Assembly (NCBI GenBank): GCA_037349105.1
Contig: JAYJMM010000123.1
Location: forward strand, 9,424,001 to 9,488,000
Reading direction: 5' to 3'
DNA length: 64,000 bases
DNA from: Limnomonas spitsbergensis
Lineage: Eukaryota; Chlorophyta; Chlorophyceae; Chlamydomonadales
In this document: one piece after another, positions 26,207-40,078 of the stretch
Numbering within the stretch: the first letter of the stretch is position 1
Layout of the letters: every line of letters starts with the position of its first letter
Notes under the pieces: model-generated
What the model was told of the DNA's origin: nothing
The model's input: the letters and a program-made list of their open reading frames with translations, nothing else
Database searches by the model: none
Position numbers and translations under genes: made by a program

Positions 26207-28790
26207 AGTAACCTGCCTCCTCCCTCCTACCCCTCACCCTTACCCCATAACAGCTGTGGATCAGTAGCCTGCCTTCTCCCTCCCACCCAGAACAGCCGTG
26301 GATCAGTCAGCTGCCTCCTCCCTCCCACCCTCCACCCTTACCCCATAACAGCTGTGGATCAGTCAGCTGCCTCCTCCCTCCCAATCCTCACCCTTACCCC
26401 AGAACAGCTGTGGATCAGTGAGCTGCCTCCTCCCTCCCACCCTTACCATTACCCCAGAACAGCTGTGGATCAGTAACCTGCCTCCTCCCTCCTACCCCTC
26501 ACCCTTACCCCAGAACAGCTGTGGATCAGTAACCTGCCTCCTCCCTCCTCCCCCTCACCCTTACCCCAGAACAGCTGTGGATCAGTAGCCTGCCTCCTCC
26601 CTCCCACCCAGAACAGCTGTGGACCAGTCAGCTGCCTCCTCCCTCCCAATCCTCACCCTTACCCCAGAACAGCTGTGGATCAGTGAGCTGCCTCCTCCCT
26701 CCCACCCTTCACCCTTACCCCAGAACAGCTGTGGATCAGTAACCTGCCTCCTCCCTCCCACCCTCCACCCTTACCCCAGAACAGCTGTGGACCAGTCAGC
26801 TGCCTCCTCCCTCCCAATCCTCACCCTTACCCCATAACAGCTGTGGATCAGTTACCTGCCTCCTCCCTCGTACCCCTCACCCTTACCCCAGAACAGCTGT
26901 GGATCAGTAGCCTGACTCCTCCCTCCCACCCTTCACCTTACCCCAGAACAGCTATGGACCAGTCAGCTGCCTCCTCCCTCCCAATCCTCACCCTTACCCC
27001 AGAACAGCTGTGGATCAGTAGCCTGCCTCCTCCCTCCCACCCCTCACCCTTACCCCAGAACAGCTGTGGATCAGTCAGCTGCCTTCTCCCTCCCACCCTC
27101 CACCCTTACCCCAGAACAGCTGTGGACCAGTCAGCTGCCTCCTCCATCCCAATCCTCACCCTTACCCCAGAACAGCTGTGGACCAGTCAGCTGCCCCCTC
27201 CCTCCCACCCCTCACCCTTACCCCAGAACAGCTGTGGACCAGTCAGCTGCCTCCTCCCTCCCACCCTTCACCCTAACCCCAGAACAGCTTTGGACCAGTC
27301 AGCTGCCTCCTCCCTCCCACCCTTCACCCTTACCCCAGAACAGCTGTGGATCAGTCAGCTGCCTCCTCCCTCCCACCCTTCACCCTTACCCCAGAACAGC
27401 TGTGGATCAGTCAGCTGCCTCCTCCCTCCCACCCTTCACCCTTACCCCAGAACAGCTGTGGACCAGTCAGCTGCCTCCTCCCTCCCACCCCTCACCCTTA
27501 CCCCAGAACAGCTGTGGATCAGTAACCTGCCTCCTCCCTCCTACCCCTCACCCTTACCCCAGAACAGCTGTGGACCAGTCAGCTGCCTCCTCCCTCCTAC
27601 CCCTCACCCTTACCCCAGAACAGCTGTGGATCAGTAGCATGCCTCCTCCCTCCCACCCAGAATAGCTGTGGACCAGTCAGCTGCCTCCTCCCTCCCAATC
27701 CTCACCCTTACCCCAGAACAGCTGTGGATAGTGAGCTGCCTCCTCCCTCCCACCCTCCACCCTTACCCCAGAACAGCTGTGGACCAGTCAGCTGCCTCCT
27801 CCCTCCCACCCCTCACCCTTACCCCAGAACAGCTGTGGATCAGTAACCTGCCTCCTCCCTCGTACCCCTCACCATTACCCCAGAACAGCTGTGCACGAGT
27901 CAGCTGCCTCCTCCCTCCCACCCTTCACCCTAACCCCAAATCAGCTGTGGATCAGTCAGCTGCCTCCTCCCTCCCACCCCTCACCCTTACCCCAGAACAG
28001 CTGTGGATCAGTCAGTTGCTTCCTCCCTCCCACCCTCCACCCTTACCCCAGAACAGCTGTGGACCAGTCAGCTGCCTCCTCCCTCCCAATCCCCACCCTT
28101 ACCCCAGAACAGCTGTGGATCAGTGAGCTGCCTCCTCCCTCCCACCCTTCACCCTTACCCCAGAACAGCTGTGGATCAGTCAGCTGCCTCCTCCCTCCCA
28201 CCCTCCACCCTTACCCCAGAACAGCTGTGGATCAGTCAGCTGCCTCCTCCCTCCCACCCTCCACCCTTACCCCAGAACAGCTGTGGACCAGTCAGCTGCC
28301 TCCTCCCTCCCAATCCCCACCCTAACCCCAGAACAGCTGTGGATCAGTCAGCTGCCTCCTCCCTCCCAACCCTCACCCTTACCCCATAACAGCTGTGGAC
28401 CAGTCAGCTGACTCCTCCCTCCCAATCCCCACCCTTACCCCAGAACAGCTGTGGACCAGTCAGCTGACTCCTCCCTCCCACCCTTCACCCTTACCCCAGA
28501 ACATCTGTGGACCAGTAACTTGCCTCCTCCCTCCCACCCTTCACCCTTACCCCAGAACAGCTGTGGACCAGTCAGCTGCAGCCTCCCTCCCACCCTTCAC
28601 CCTTACCCCAGAACAGCTGTGGATCAATCAGCTGCCTCCTCCCTCCCACCCCTCACCCTCACCCCAGAACAGCTGTGGACCAGTCAGCTGCCTCCTCCCT
28701 CCTACCCCTCACCCTTACCCCAGAACAGCTGTGGATCAGTAACTTGCCTCCTCCCTCCCACCCTTCACCCTTACCCCAGAACAGCTGTGC
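26207..28790. repeat. 56-bp C-rich satellite, block 1
   Basis: Unit reads CTGTGGATCAGTCAGCTGCC then TCCTCCCTCCCACCCTTCAC then CCTTACCCCAGAACAG (56 bp). Variants include GGACCAG for GGATCAG, CAGTAACCTG, CAGTGAGCTG, CCAATCCTCACC, CCTACCCCTCACC, a short GGATAGTGAGC form, and truncated units ending CCCACCCAGAACAG. Frames remain open over long stretches because 56 is not a multiple of 3; none has a gene-like structure. Confidence 0.96.
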
Positions 28791-29500
28791 CCAGAAGATC
28801 AACCAACATCCCAAGTCTCCAACCAAGAGGCCTATCATCTTGCAAGCTCAAGTCCACGTTCCCGCCAGTAAGCACCAAATAAATGCACCAAATAAATGCA
28901 CATCAATGCCCTGCCCCCATCACCTGTCCCAGCTCATGGCCAGACACATCCCCTCTCCCCCCATCACCTGTCCCAGCTCATGGCCAGACACATCCCCTCT
29001 CCCCCCATCACCTGTCCCAGTTCATGGCCAGACACATCGCCTTTCTCCACACCACCTTGCATCCGTCACTTCGTAGCTTTCGTATATTGTGTCTTGCACA
29101 CTTTAATCAAAGCACCCATACCAAAGATAAAATCTGTAGGAGTAGGAGTTGTGAGTCAACCTGGGATTGCTTGCTGTACCTGCCTTGTACCATCCATGTA
29201 TTAAGATGTACATGAGGCCCACATGGCAGTACAGTATCCTTAGAAAATTCGCAAACCCTGCATTGCCTGAACCCTCCAGCTTTCCTTTCAATTCCTAGGT
29301 CCTGAGCCATCCAGCCTTGCCACCAACCCTGTATCCTGAGTCCTCCAGCCTTGCACTCAACCCCTAGGTCCTAAACCCTCCAGCCTTGCACTCAACCCCT
29401 GGGTCCTAAACCCTCCAGCCCACTGGGCAGGACAACTCGTAAGAATATTCTGGAACCCTGCCCCCTCGTGTGCTAGGCTGCACATCCTACCCCTTATATC
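28791..29500. repeat. 0.7-kb island, copy 1
   Basis: Non-56-bp sequence starting AGAAGATCAACCAACATCCC. It contains CAAATAAATGCACCAAATAA, three 44-bp-type units, AT-richer unique sequence around 29,070-29,280, and a 35-bp repeat of CCTAAACCCTCCAGCC (about 29,340-29,425). It ends CATCCTACCCCTTATATC where the 56-bp array resumes. Near-identical copies are at 32,829, 40,079, 55,878 and 63,857. Its short frames on both strands are conserved only as DNA. Confidence 0.92.
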
Positions 29501-32500
29501 AGAACAGCTGTGGATCAGTGAGCTGCCTCCTCCCTCCCACCCTTCACCCTTACCCCAGAACAGCTGTGGATCAGTCAGCTGCATCCTCCCTCCTACCCCT
29601 CACCCTTACCCCAGAACAGCTGTGGATCAGTAACCTGCCTCCTCCCTCCTACCCCTCACCCTTACCCCAGAACAGCTGTGGATCAGTAGCCTGCCTCCTC
29701 CCTCCCACCCTTCACCCTTACCCCAGAACAGCTGTGGACCAGTCAGCTGCCTCCTCCCTCCCACCCTTCACCCTTACCCCAGAACAGCTGTGGACCAGTC
29801 AGCTGCCTCCTCCCTCCCACCCCTCACCCTTACCCCAGAACAGCTGTGGATCAGTAACCTGCCTCCTCCCTCCTACCCCTCACCCTTACCCCAGAACAGC
29901 TGTGGACCAGTCAGCTGCCTCCTCCCTCCTACCCCTCACCCTTACCCCAGAACAGCTGTGGATCAGTAGCATGCCTCCTCCCTCCCACCCAGAACAGCTG
30001 TGGACCAGTCAGCTGCCTCCTCCCTCCCAATCCTCACCCTTACCCCAGAACAGCTGTGGATAGTGAGCTGCCTCCTCCCTCCCACCCTCCACCCTTACCC
30101 CAGAACAGCTGTGGACCAGTCAGCTGCCTCCTCCCTCCCAATCCTCACCCTTACCCCAGAACAGCTGTGGATCAGTAACCTGCCTCCTCCCTCGTACCCC
30201 TCACCCTTACCCCAGAACAGCTGTGCACGAGTCAGCTGCCTCCTCCCTCCCACCCTTCACCCTAACCCCAGAACAGCTGTGGATCAGTCAGCTGCCTCCT
30301 CCCTCCCACCCCTCACCCTTACTTCAGAACAGCCGTGGATCAGTCAGCTGCCTCCTCCCTCCCACCCTCCACCCTTACCCCAGAACAGCTGTGTATCAGT
30401 CAGATGCCTCCTCCCTCCCAATCCTCACCCTTACCCCAGAACAGCTGTGGATCAGTGAGCTGCCTCCTCCCTCCCACCCTTACCATTACCCCAGAACAGC
30501 TGTGGATCAGTAACCTGCCTCCTCCCTCCTACCCCTCACCCTTACCCCAGAACAGCTGTGGACCAGTCAGCTGCCTCCTCCCTCCTCCCCCTCACCCTTA
30601 CCCCAGAACAGCTGTGGATCAGTAGCCTGCCTCCTCCCACCCACCCAGAACAGCTGTGGACCAGTCAGCTGCCTCCTCCCTCCCAATCCTCACCCTTACC
30701 CCAGAACAGCTGTGGATCAGTGAGCTGCCTCCTCCCTCCCACCCTTCACCCTTACCCCAGAACAGCTGTGGATCAGTCAGCTGCCTCCTCCCTCCCACCC
30801 TCCACCCTTACCCCAGAACAGCTGTGGACCAGTCAGCTGCCTCCTCCCTCCCAATCCTCACCCTTACCCCATAACAGCTGTGGATCAGTTACCTGCCTCC
30901 TCCCTCGTACCCCTCACCCTTACCCCAGAACAGCTGTGGATCAGTAGCCTAACTCCTCCCTCCCACCCTTCACCCTTACCCCAGAACAGCTATGGACCAG
31001 TCAGCTGCCTCCTCCCTCCCAATCCTCACCCTTACCCCAGAACAGCTGTGGACCAGTCAGCTGCCTCCTCCCTCCCACCCCTCACCCTTACCCCAGAACA
31101 ACTGTGGATCAGTCAGCTGCCTTCTCCCTCCCACCCTCCACCCTTACCCCAGAACAGCTGTGGACCAGTCAGCTGTCTCCTCCCTCCCAATCCTCACCCT
31201 TACCCCAGAACAGCTGTGGACCAGTCAGCTGCCCCCTCCCTCCCACCCCTCACCCTTACCCCATAACAGCTGTGGACCAGTCAGCTGCCTCCTCCCTCCC
31301 ACCCTTCACCCTAACCCCAGAACAGCTTTGGACCAGTCAGCTGCCTCCTCCCTCCCACCCTTCACCCTTACCCCAGAACAGCTGTGGATCAGTCAGCTGC
31401 CTCCTCCCTCCCACCCTTCACCCTTACCCCAGAACAGCTGTGGATCAGTCAGCTGCCTCCTCCCTCCCACCCTTCACCCTTACCCCAGAACAGCTGTGGA
31501 CCAGTCAGCTGCCTCCTCCCTCCCACCCCTCACCCTTACCCCAGAACAGCTGTGGATCAGTAACCTGCCTCCTCCCTCCTACCCCTCACCCTTACCCCAG
31601 AACAGCTGTGGACCAGTCAGCTGCCTCCTCCCTCCTACCCCTCACCCTTACCCCAGAACAGCTGTGGATCAGTAGCATGCCTCCTCCCTCCCACCCAGAA
31701 CAGCTGTGGACCAGTCAGCTGCCTCCTCCCTCCCAATCCTCACCCTTACCCCAGAACAGCTGTGGATAGTGAGCTGCCTCCTCCCTCCCACCCTCCACCC
31801 TTACCCCAGAACAGCTGTGGACCAGTCAGCTGCCTCCTCCCTCCCAATCCTCACCCTTACCCCAGAACAGCTGTGGATCAGTAACCTGCCTCCTCCCTCG
31901 TACCCCTCACCCTTACCCCAGAACAGCTGTGCACGTGTCAGCTGCCTCCTCCCTCCCACCCTTCACCCTAACCCCAGAACAGCTGTGGATCAGTCAGCTG
32001 CCTCCTCCCTCCCACCCCTCACCCTTACCCCAGAACAGCTGTGGATCAGTCAGTTGCCTCCTCCCTCCCACCCTCCACCCTTACCCCAGAACAGCTGTGG
32101 ACCAGTCAGCTGCCTCCTCCCTCCCAATCCCCACCCTTACCCCAGAACAGCTGTGGATCAGTGAGCTGCCTCCTCCCTCCCACCCTTCACCCTTACCCCA
32201 GAACAGCTGTGGATCAGTCAGCTGCCTCCTCCCTCCCACCCTCCACCCTTACCCCAGAACAGCTGTGGATCAGTCAGCTGCCTCATCCCTCCCACCCTCC
32301 ACCCTTACCCCAGAACAGCTGTGGACCAGTCAGCTGCCTCCTCCCTCCCAATCCCCACCCTAACCCTAGAACAGCTGTGGATCAGTCAGCTGCCTCCTCC
32401 CTCCCAATCCTCACCCTTACCCCAGAACAGCTGTGGACCAGTCAGCTGCCTCCTCCCTCCCAATCCCCACCCTTACCCCAGAACAGCTGTGGATCAGTGA

Positions 32501-32828
32501 GCTGCCTCCTCCCTCCCACCCTTCACCCTTACCCCAGAACATCTGTGGACCAGTAACTTGCCTCCTCCCTCCCACCCTTCACCCTTACCCCAGAACAGCT
32601 GTGGACCAGTAACTTGCCTCCTCCCTCCCACCCTTCACCCTTACCCCAGAACAGCTGTGGATCAATCAGCTGCCTCCTCCCTCCCACCCCTCACCCTCAC
32701 CCCAGAACAGCTGTGGATCAGTCAGCTGCCTCCTCCCTCCTACCCCTCACCCTTACCCCAGAACAGCTGTGGATCAGTAACTTGCCTCCTCCCTCCCACC
32801 CTTCACCCTTACCCCAGAACAGCTGTGC
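29501..32828. repeat. 56-bp C-rich satellite, block 2
   Basis: Same 56-bp unit and variants as block 1. Marker variants align to block 1 and block 3 at an offset of about 4,038 bp (for example 27,668 with 31,706, and 29,470 with 33,508), so island plus flanking array were duplicated together. Confidence 0.96.
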
Positions 32829-33540
32829 CCAGAAGATCAACCAACATCCCAAGTCTCCAACCAAGAGGCCTATCATCTTGCAAGCTCAAGTCCACGTTCC
32901 CGCCAGTAAGCACCAAATAAATGCACCAAATAAATGCACATCAATGCCCTGCCCCCATCACCTGTCCCAGCTCATGGCCAGACACATCCCCTCTCCCCCC
33001 ATCACCTGTCCCAGCTCATGGCCAGACACATCCCCTCTCCCCCCATCACCTGTCCCAGTTCATGGCCAGACACATCGCCTTTCTCCACACCACCTTGCAT
33101 CCGTCACTTCGTAGCTTTCGTATATTGTGTCTTGCACACTTTAATCAAAGCACCCATACCAAAGATAAAATCTGTAGGAGTAGGAGTTGTGAGTCAACCT
33201 GGGATTGCTTGCTGTACCTGCCTTGTACCATCCATGTATTAAGATGTACATGAGGCCCACATGGCAGTACAGTATCCTTAGAAAATTCGCAAACCCTGCA
33301 TTGCCTGAACCCTCCAGCTTTCCTTTCAATTCCTAGGTCCTGAGCCATCCAGCCTTGCCACCAACCATGTATCCTGAGTCCTCCAGCCTTGCACTCAACC
33401 CCTAGGTCCTAAACCCTCCAGCCTTGCACTCAACCCCTGGGTCCTAAACCCTCCAGCCCACTGGGCAGGACAACTCGTAAGAATATTCTGGAACCCTGCC
33501 CCCTCGTGTGCTAGGCTGCACATCCTACCCCTTATCTCCG
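32829..33540. repeat. 0.7-kb island, copy 2
   Basis: Near-identical to copy 1, directly preceded by 56-bp satellite (CTGTGCCC|AGAAGATC) without the adaptor. It ends TTATCTCCG rather than TTATATC, a variant shared with copy 3. One visible base change is ACCATGTATCC for ACCCTGTATCC at about 33,366. Confidence 0.92.
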
Positions 33541-36500
33541 AACAGCTGTGGATCAGTGAGCTGCCTCCTCCCTCCCACCCTTCACCCTTACCCCAGAACA
33601 GCTGTGGATCAGTCAGCTGCATCCTCCCTCCTACCCCTCACCCTTACCCCAGAACAGCTGTGGATCAGTAACCTGCCTCCTCCCTCCTACCCCTCACCCT
33701 TACCCCAGAACAGCTGTGGATCAGTAGCCTGCCTCCTCCCTCCCACCCTTCACCCTTACCCCAGAACAGCTGTGGACCAGTCAGCTGCCTCCTCCCTCCC
33801 ACCCTTCACCCTTACCCCAGAACAGCTGTGGACCAGTCAGCTGCCTCCTCCCTCCCACCCCTCACCCTTACCCCAGAACAGATGTGGATCAGTAACCTGC
33901 CTCCTCCCTCCTACCCCTCACCCTTACCCCAGAACAGCTGTGGACCAGTCAGCTGCCTCCTCCCTCCTACCCCTCACCCTTACCCCAGAACAGCTGTGGA
34001 TCAGTAGCATGCCTCCTCCCTCCCACCCAGAACAGCTGTGGACCAGTCAGCTGCCTCCTCCCTCCCAATCCTCACCCTTACCCCAGAACAGCTGTGGATA
34101 GTGAGCTGCCTCCTCCCTCCCACCCTCCACCCTTACCCCAGAACAGCTGTGGACCAGTCAGCTGCCTCCTCCCTCCCAACCCTCACCCTTACCCCAGAAC
34201 AGCTGTGGATCAGTAACCTGCCTCCTCCCTCGTACCCCTCACCCTTACCCCAGAACAGCTGTGCACGAGTCAGCTGCCTCCTCCCTCCCACCCTTCACCC
34301 TAACCCCAGAACAGCTGTGGATCAGTCAGCTGCCTCCTCCCTCCCACCCCTCACCCTTACTTCAGAACAGCCGTGGATCAGTCAGCTGCCTCCTCCCTCC
34401 CACCCTCCACCCTTACCCCAGAACAGTTGTGGATCAGTCAGCTGCCTCCTCCCTCCCAATCCTCACCCTTACCCCAGAACAGCTGTGGATCAGTGAGCTG
34501 CCTCCTCCCTCCCACCCTTACCATTACCCCAGAACAGATGTGGATCAGTAACCTGCCTCCTCCCTCCTACCCCTCACCCTTACCCCAGAACAGCTGTGGA
34601 CCAGTCAGCTGCCTCCTCCCTCCTCCCCCTCACCCTTACCCCAGAACAGCTGTGGATCAGTAGCCTGCCTCCTCCCTCCCACCCAGAACAGCTGTGGACC
34701 AGTCAGCTGCCTCCTCCCTCCCAATCCTCACCCTTACCCCAGAACAGATGTGGATCAGTGAGCTGCCTCCTCCCTCCCACCCTTCACCCTTACCCCAGAA
34801 CAGCTGTGGATCAGTCAGCTGCCTCCTCCCTCCCACCCTCCACCCTTACCCCAGAACAGCTGTGGACCAGTCAGCTGCCTCCTCCCTCCCAATCCTCACC
34901 CTTACCCCATAACAGCTGTGGATCAGTTACCTGCCTCCTCCCTCGTACCCCTCACCCTTACCCCAGAACAGCTGTGGATCAGTAGCCTGACTCCTCCCTC
35001 CCACCCTTCACCCTTACCCCAGAACAGCTATGGACCAGTCAGCTGCCTCCTCCCTCCCAATCCTCACCCTTACCCCAGAACAGCTGTGGATCAGTAGCCT
35101 GCCTCCTCCCTCCCACCCCTCACCCTTACCCCAGAACAACTGTGGATCAGTCAGCTGCCTTCTCCCTCCCACCCTTCACCCTTACCCCAGAACAGCTATG
35201 GACCAGTCAGCTGCCTCCTCCCTCCCAATCCTCACCCTTACCCCAGAACAGCTGTGGATCAGTAGCCTGCCTCCTCCCTCCCACCCCTCACCCTTACCCC
35301 AGAACAACTGTGGATCAGTCAGCTGCCTTCTCCCTCCCACCCTCCACCCTTACCCCAGAACAGCTGTGGACCAGTCAGCTGTCTCCTCCCTCCCAATCCT
35401 CACCCTTACCCCAGAACAGCTGTGGACCAGTCAGCTGCCTCCTCCCTCCCACCCTTCACCCTAACCCCAGAACAGCTTTGGACCAGTCAGCTGCCTCCTC
35501 CCTCCCACCCTTCACCCTTACCCCAGAACAGCTGTGGATCAGTCAGCTGCCTCCTCCCTCCCACCCTTCACCCTTACCCCAGAACAGCTGTGGATCAGTC
35601 AGCTGCCTCCTCCCTCCCACCCTTCACCCTTACCCCAGAACAGCTGTGGACCAGTCAGCTGCCTCCTCCCTCCCACCCCTCACCCTTACCCCAGAACAGC
35701 TGTGGATCAGTAACCTGCCTCCTCCCTCCTACCCCTCACCCTTACCCCAGAACAGCTGTGGACCAGTCAGCTGCCTCCTCCCTCCTACCCCTCACCCTTA
35801 CCCCAGAACAGCTGTGGATCAGTAGCATGCCTCCTCCCTCCCACCCAGAACAGCTGTGGACCAGTCAGCTGCCTCCTCCCTCCCAATCCTCACCCTTACC
35901 CCAGAACAGCTGTGGATAGTGAGCTGCCTCCTCCCTCCCACCCTCCACCCTTACCCCAGAACAGCTGTGGACCAGTCAGCTGCCTCCTCCCTCCCAATCC
36001 TCACCCGTACCCCAGAACAGCTGTGGATCAGTAACCTGCCTCCTCCCTCGTACCCCTCACCCTTACCCCAGAACAGCTGTGCACGAGTCAGCTGCCTCCT
36101 CCCTCCCACCCTTCACCCTAACCCCAGAACAGCTGTGGATCAGTCAGCTGCCTCCTCCCTCCCACCCCTCACCCTAACCCCAGAACAGCTGTGGATCAGT
36201 CAGTTGCCTCCTCCCTCCCACCCTCCACCCTTACCCCAGAACAGCTGTGGACCAGTCAGCTGCCTCCTCCCTCCCAATCCCCACCCTTACCCCAGAACAG
36301 CTGTGGATCAGTGAGCTGCCTCCTCCCTCCCACCCTTCACCCTTACCCCAGAACAGCTGTGGATCAGTCAGCTGCCTCCTCCCTCCCACCCTCTACCCTT
36401 ACCCCAGAACAGCTGTGGATCAGTCAGCTGCCTCATCCCTCCCACCCTCCACCCTTACCCCAGAACAGCTGTGGACCAGTCAGCTGCCTCCTCCCTCCCA

Positions 36501-39500
36501 ATCCCCACCCTAACCCCAGAACAGCTGTGGATCAGTCAGCTGCCTCCTCCCTCCCAATCCTCACCCTTACCCCAGAACAGCTGTGGACCAGTCAGCTGCC
36601 TCCTCCCTCCCAATCCCCACCCTTACCCCAGAACAGCTGTGGATCAGTGAGCTGCCTCCTCCCTCCCACCCTTCACCCTTACCCCAGAACATCTGTGGAC
36701 CAGTAACTTGCCTCCTCCCTCCCACCCCTCACCCTTACCCCAGAACAGCTGTGGACCAGTCAGCTGCCGCCTCCCTCCCACCCTTCACCCTTACCCCAGA
36801 ACAGCTGTGGATCAATCAGCTGCCTCCTCCCTCCCACCCCTCACCCTCACCCCAGAACAGCTGTGGATCAGTCAGCTGCCTCCTCCCTCCTACCCCTCAC
36901 CCTTACCCCAGAACAGCTGTGGATCAGTAACTTGCCTCCTCCCTCCCACCCTTCACCCTTACCCCAGAACAGCTGTGCACCAGTCAGCTGCCTCCTCCCT
37001 CCCACCCTTCACCCTAACCCCAGAACAGCTGTGGATCAGTCAGCTGCCTCCTCCCTCCCACCCCTCACCCTTACCCCAGAACAGCTGTGGATCAGTCAGC
37101 TGCCTCCTCCCTCCCACCCTCCACCCTTACCCCAGAACAGATGTGGACCAGTCAGCTGCCTCCTCCCTCCCAATCCCCACCCTTACCCCAGAACATCTGT
37201 GGACCAGTCAGCTGCAGCCTCCCTCCCACCCTTCACCCTTACCCCAGAACAGCTGTGGATCAGTCAGCTGCCTCCTCCCTCCCACCCCTCACCCTTACCC
37301 CATAACAGCTGTGGATCAGTCAGCTGCCTCCTCCCTCCTACCCTCCACCCTTACCCCAGAACAGCTGTGGATCAGTAACTTGCCTCCTCCCTCCCACCCT
37401 TCACCCTTACCCCAGAACAGCTGTGGATCAGTCAGCTGCCTCCTCCCTCCCACCCCTCACCCTTACCCCAGAACAGCTGTGGATCAGTAACCTGCCTCCT
37501 CCCTCCTACCCCACACCCTTACCCCAGAACAGCTGTGGACCAGTGAGCTGCCTCCTCCCTCCTACCCCTCACCCTTACCCCAGAACAGCTGTGGATCAGT
37601 AGCATGCCTCCTCCCTCCCACCCAGAACAGCTGTGGACCAGTCAGCTGCCTCCTCCCTCCCAATCCTCACCCTTACCCCAGAACAGCTGTGGATAGTGAG
37701 CTGCCTCCTCCCTCCCACCCTCCACCCTTACCCCAGAACAGCTGTGGACCAGTCAGCTGCCTCCTCCCTCCCAATCCTCACCCTTACCCCAGAACAGCTG
37801 TGGATCAGTAACCTGCCTCCTCCCTCGTACCCCTCACCCTTAACCCAGAACAGCTGTGCACGAGTCAGCTGCCTCCTCCCTCCCACCCTTCACCCTAACC
37901 CCAGAACAGCTGTGGATCAGTCAGCTGCCTCCTCCCTCCCACCCCTCACCCTTACCCCAGAACAGCTGTGGATCAGTCAGCTGCCTCCTCCCTCCCACCC
38001 TCCACCCTTACCCCAGAACAGCTGTGGACCAGTCAGCTGCCTCCTCCCTCCCAATCCCCACCCTTACCCCAGAACAGCTGTGGATCAGTGAGCTGCCTCC
38101 TCCCTCCCACCCTTCACCCTTACCCCAGAACAGCTGTGGATCAGTCAGCTGCCTCCTCCCTCCCACCCTCCACCCTTACCCCAGAACAGCTGTGGATCAG
38201 TCAGCTGCCTCCTCCCTCCCACCCTCCACCCTTACCCCAGAACAGCTGTGGACCAGTCAGCTGCCTCCTCCCTCCCAATCCCCACCCTAACCCCAGAACA
38301 GCTGTGGATCAGTCAGCTGCCTCCTCCCTCCCAATCCTCACCCTTACCCCAGAACAGCTGTGGACCAGTCAGCTGCCTCCTCCCTCCCAATCCCCACCCT
38401 TACCCCAGAACAGCTGTGGATCAGTGAGCTGCCTCCTCCCTCCCACCCTTCACCCTTACCCCAGAACATCTGTGGACCAGTAACTTGCCTCCTCCCTCCC
38501 ACCCTTCACCCTTACCCCAGAACAGATGTGCACGAGTCAGCTGCCTCCTCCCTCCCACCCTTCACCCTTACCCCAGAACAGCTGTGGATCAATCAGCTGC
38601 TTCCTCCCTCCCACCCTTCACCCTCACCCCAGAACAGCTGTGGATCAGTCAGCTGCCTCCTCCCTCCTACCCCTCACCCTTACCCCAGAACAGCTGTGGA
38701 TCAGTAACTTGCCTCCTCCCTCCCACCCTTCACCCTTACCCCAGAACAGCTGTGCACCAGTCAGCTGCCTCCTCCCTCCCACCCTTCACCCTAACCCCAG
38801 AACAGCTGTGGATCAGTCAGCTGCCTCCTCCCTCCCACCCCTCACCCTTACCCCAGAACAGCTGTGGATCAGTCAGCTGCCTCCTCCCTCCCACCCTCCA
38901 CCCTTACCCCAGAACAGCTGTGGATCAGTGAGCTGCCTCCTCCCTCCCACCCTCCACCCTTACCCCAGAACAGATGTGGACCAGTCAGCTGCCTCCTCCC
39001 TCCCAATCCCCACCCTTACCCCAGAACATCTGTGGACCAGTCAGCTGCAGCCTCCCTCCCACCCTTCACCCTTACCCCAGAACAGCTGTGGATCAGTCAG
39101 CTGCCTCCTCCCTCCCACCCCTCACCCTTACCCCAGAACAGCTGTGGATCAGTGAGCTGCCTCCTCCCTCCTACCCCTCACCCTTACCCCAGAACAGCTG
39201 TGGATCAGTAACTTGCCTCCTCCCTCCCACCCTTCACCCTTACCCCAGAACAGCTGTGCACGAGTCAGCTGCCTCCTCCCTCCCACCCTCCACCCTTACC
39301 CCAGAACAGCTGTGGATCAGTAGCCTGCCTCCTCCCTCCCACCCAGAACAGCTGTGGATCAGTAGCCTGCCTCCTCCCTCCCACCCAGAACAGCTGTGGA
39401 CCAGGCAGCTGCCTCCTCCCTCCCAATGCTCACCCTTACCCCAGAACAGCTGTGGATCAGTCAGCTGCCTCCTCCCTCCCAACAGCTGTGGATCAATCAG

Positions 39501-39767
39501 CTGCCTCCTCCCTCCCACCCTCCACCCTTACCCCAGAACAGCTGTGGATCAGTCAGCTGCCTCCACCCTCCCAATCCTCACCCTTACCCCAGAACAGCTG
39601 TGGATCAGTAACATGCCTCCTCCCTCCTACCCCCCACCCTTACCCCAGAACAGCTGTGGATCAGTCAGCTGCCTTCTCCCTCCCACCCTTCACCCTTACC
39701 CCAGAACAGCTGTGGACTTGTCAGCTGCCTCCTCCCTCCCAATCCTCACCCTTACCCCAGAACAGCT
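33541..39767. repeat. 56-bp C-rich satellite, block 3
   Basis: 6.2 kb of the 56-bp unit. The part after island 2 repeats after island 3 at a 7,248-bp offset (33,508 with 40,756; 34,261 with 41,509). Truncated CCCACCCAGAACAG units cluster near 39,320-39,400. Confidence 0.96.
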
Positions 39768-40078
39768 GTAGACACGTCCCCTCTCCCCCCATCACCTGTC
39801 CCAGCCCATGGCCAGACACATCCCCTCTCCCCCCACCACCTGCACCAGCTCATGGCCAGACACATCCCCTCTTCCCCCACCACCTGTCCCAGCCAGAACA
39901 GGTATGGATCAGTCAGCTGCCTCCTCCCTCCCAACCCTCACCCTTACCCTCCTCACCTCTGCACCTGCCAGCCCAGGGCCATTTACATTTTTGGCATTTT
40001 GGTCAGCTGCTTCATATCCTTTCACTCCACATCTGGCCAGCTCTCCACCTACTTACTGTACCTTTCTTCCCTATTTTC
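39768..40078. repeat. 0.3-kb adaptor preceding island, copy 1
   Basis: It begins GTAGACACGTCCCCTCTCCC, carries about three 44-bp-type units, one 56-bp-like unit, then about 140 bp of unique sequence with TTACATTTTTGGCATTTTGG. It ends in a pyrimidine tract TTTCTTCCCTATTTTCAG directly before the island. That end resembles a 3' splice site, with CTTAC about 30 bp upstream as a possible branch point. Copies at 55,567 and 63,546; absent before islands 1 and 2. Confidence 0.88.

Noticed and set aside
25316..26476. 386-codon Pro/Ser-rich ORF
   Set aside because: Spans the 44-bp and 56-bp tandem repeats; alternative frames over the same DNA are equally open, so it is a repeat artefact and not a proline-rich protein gene.
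28883..29310. Small ORFs on both strands of the 0.7-kb islands, repeated at each copy
   Set aside because: Conserved only because the whole island is near-identical; overlapping frames on both strands, no domain, no codon-level conservation testable.
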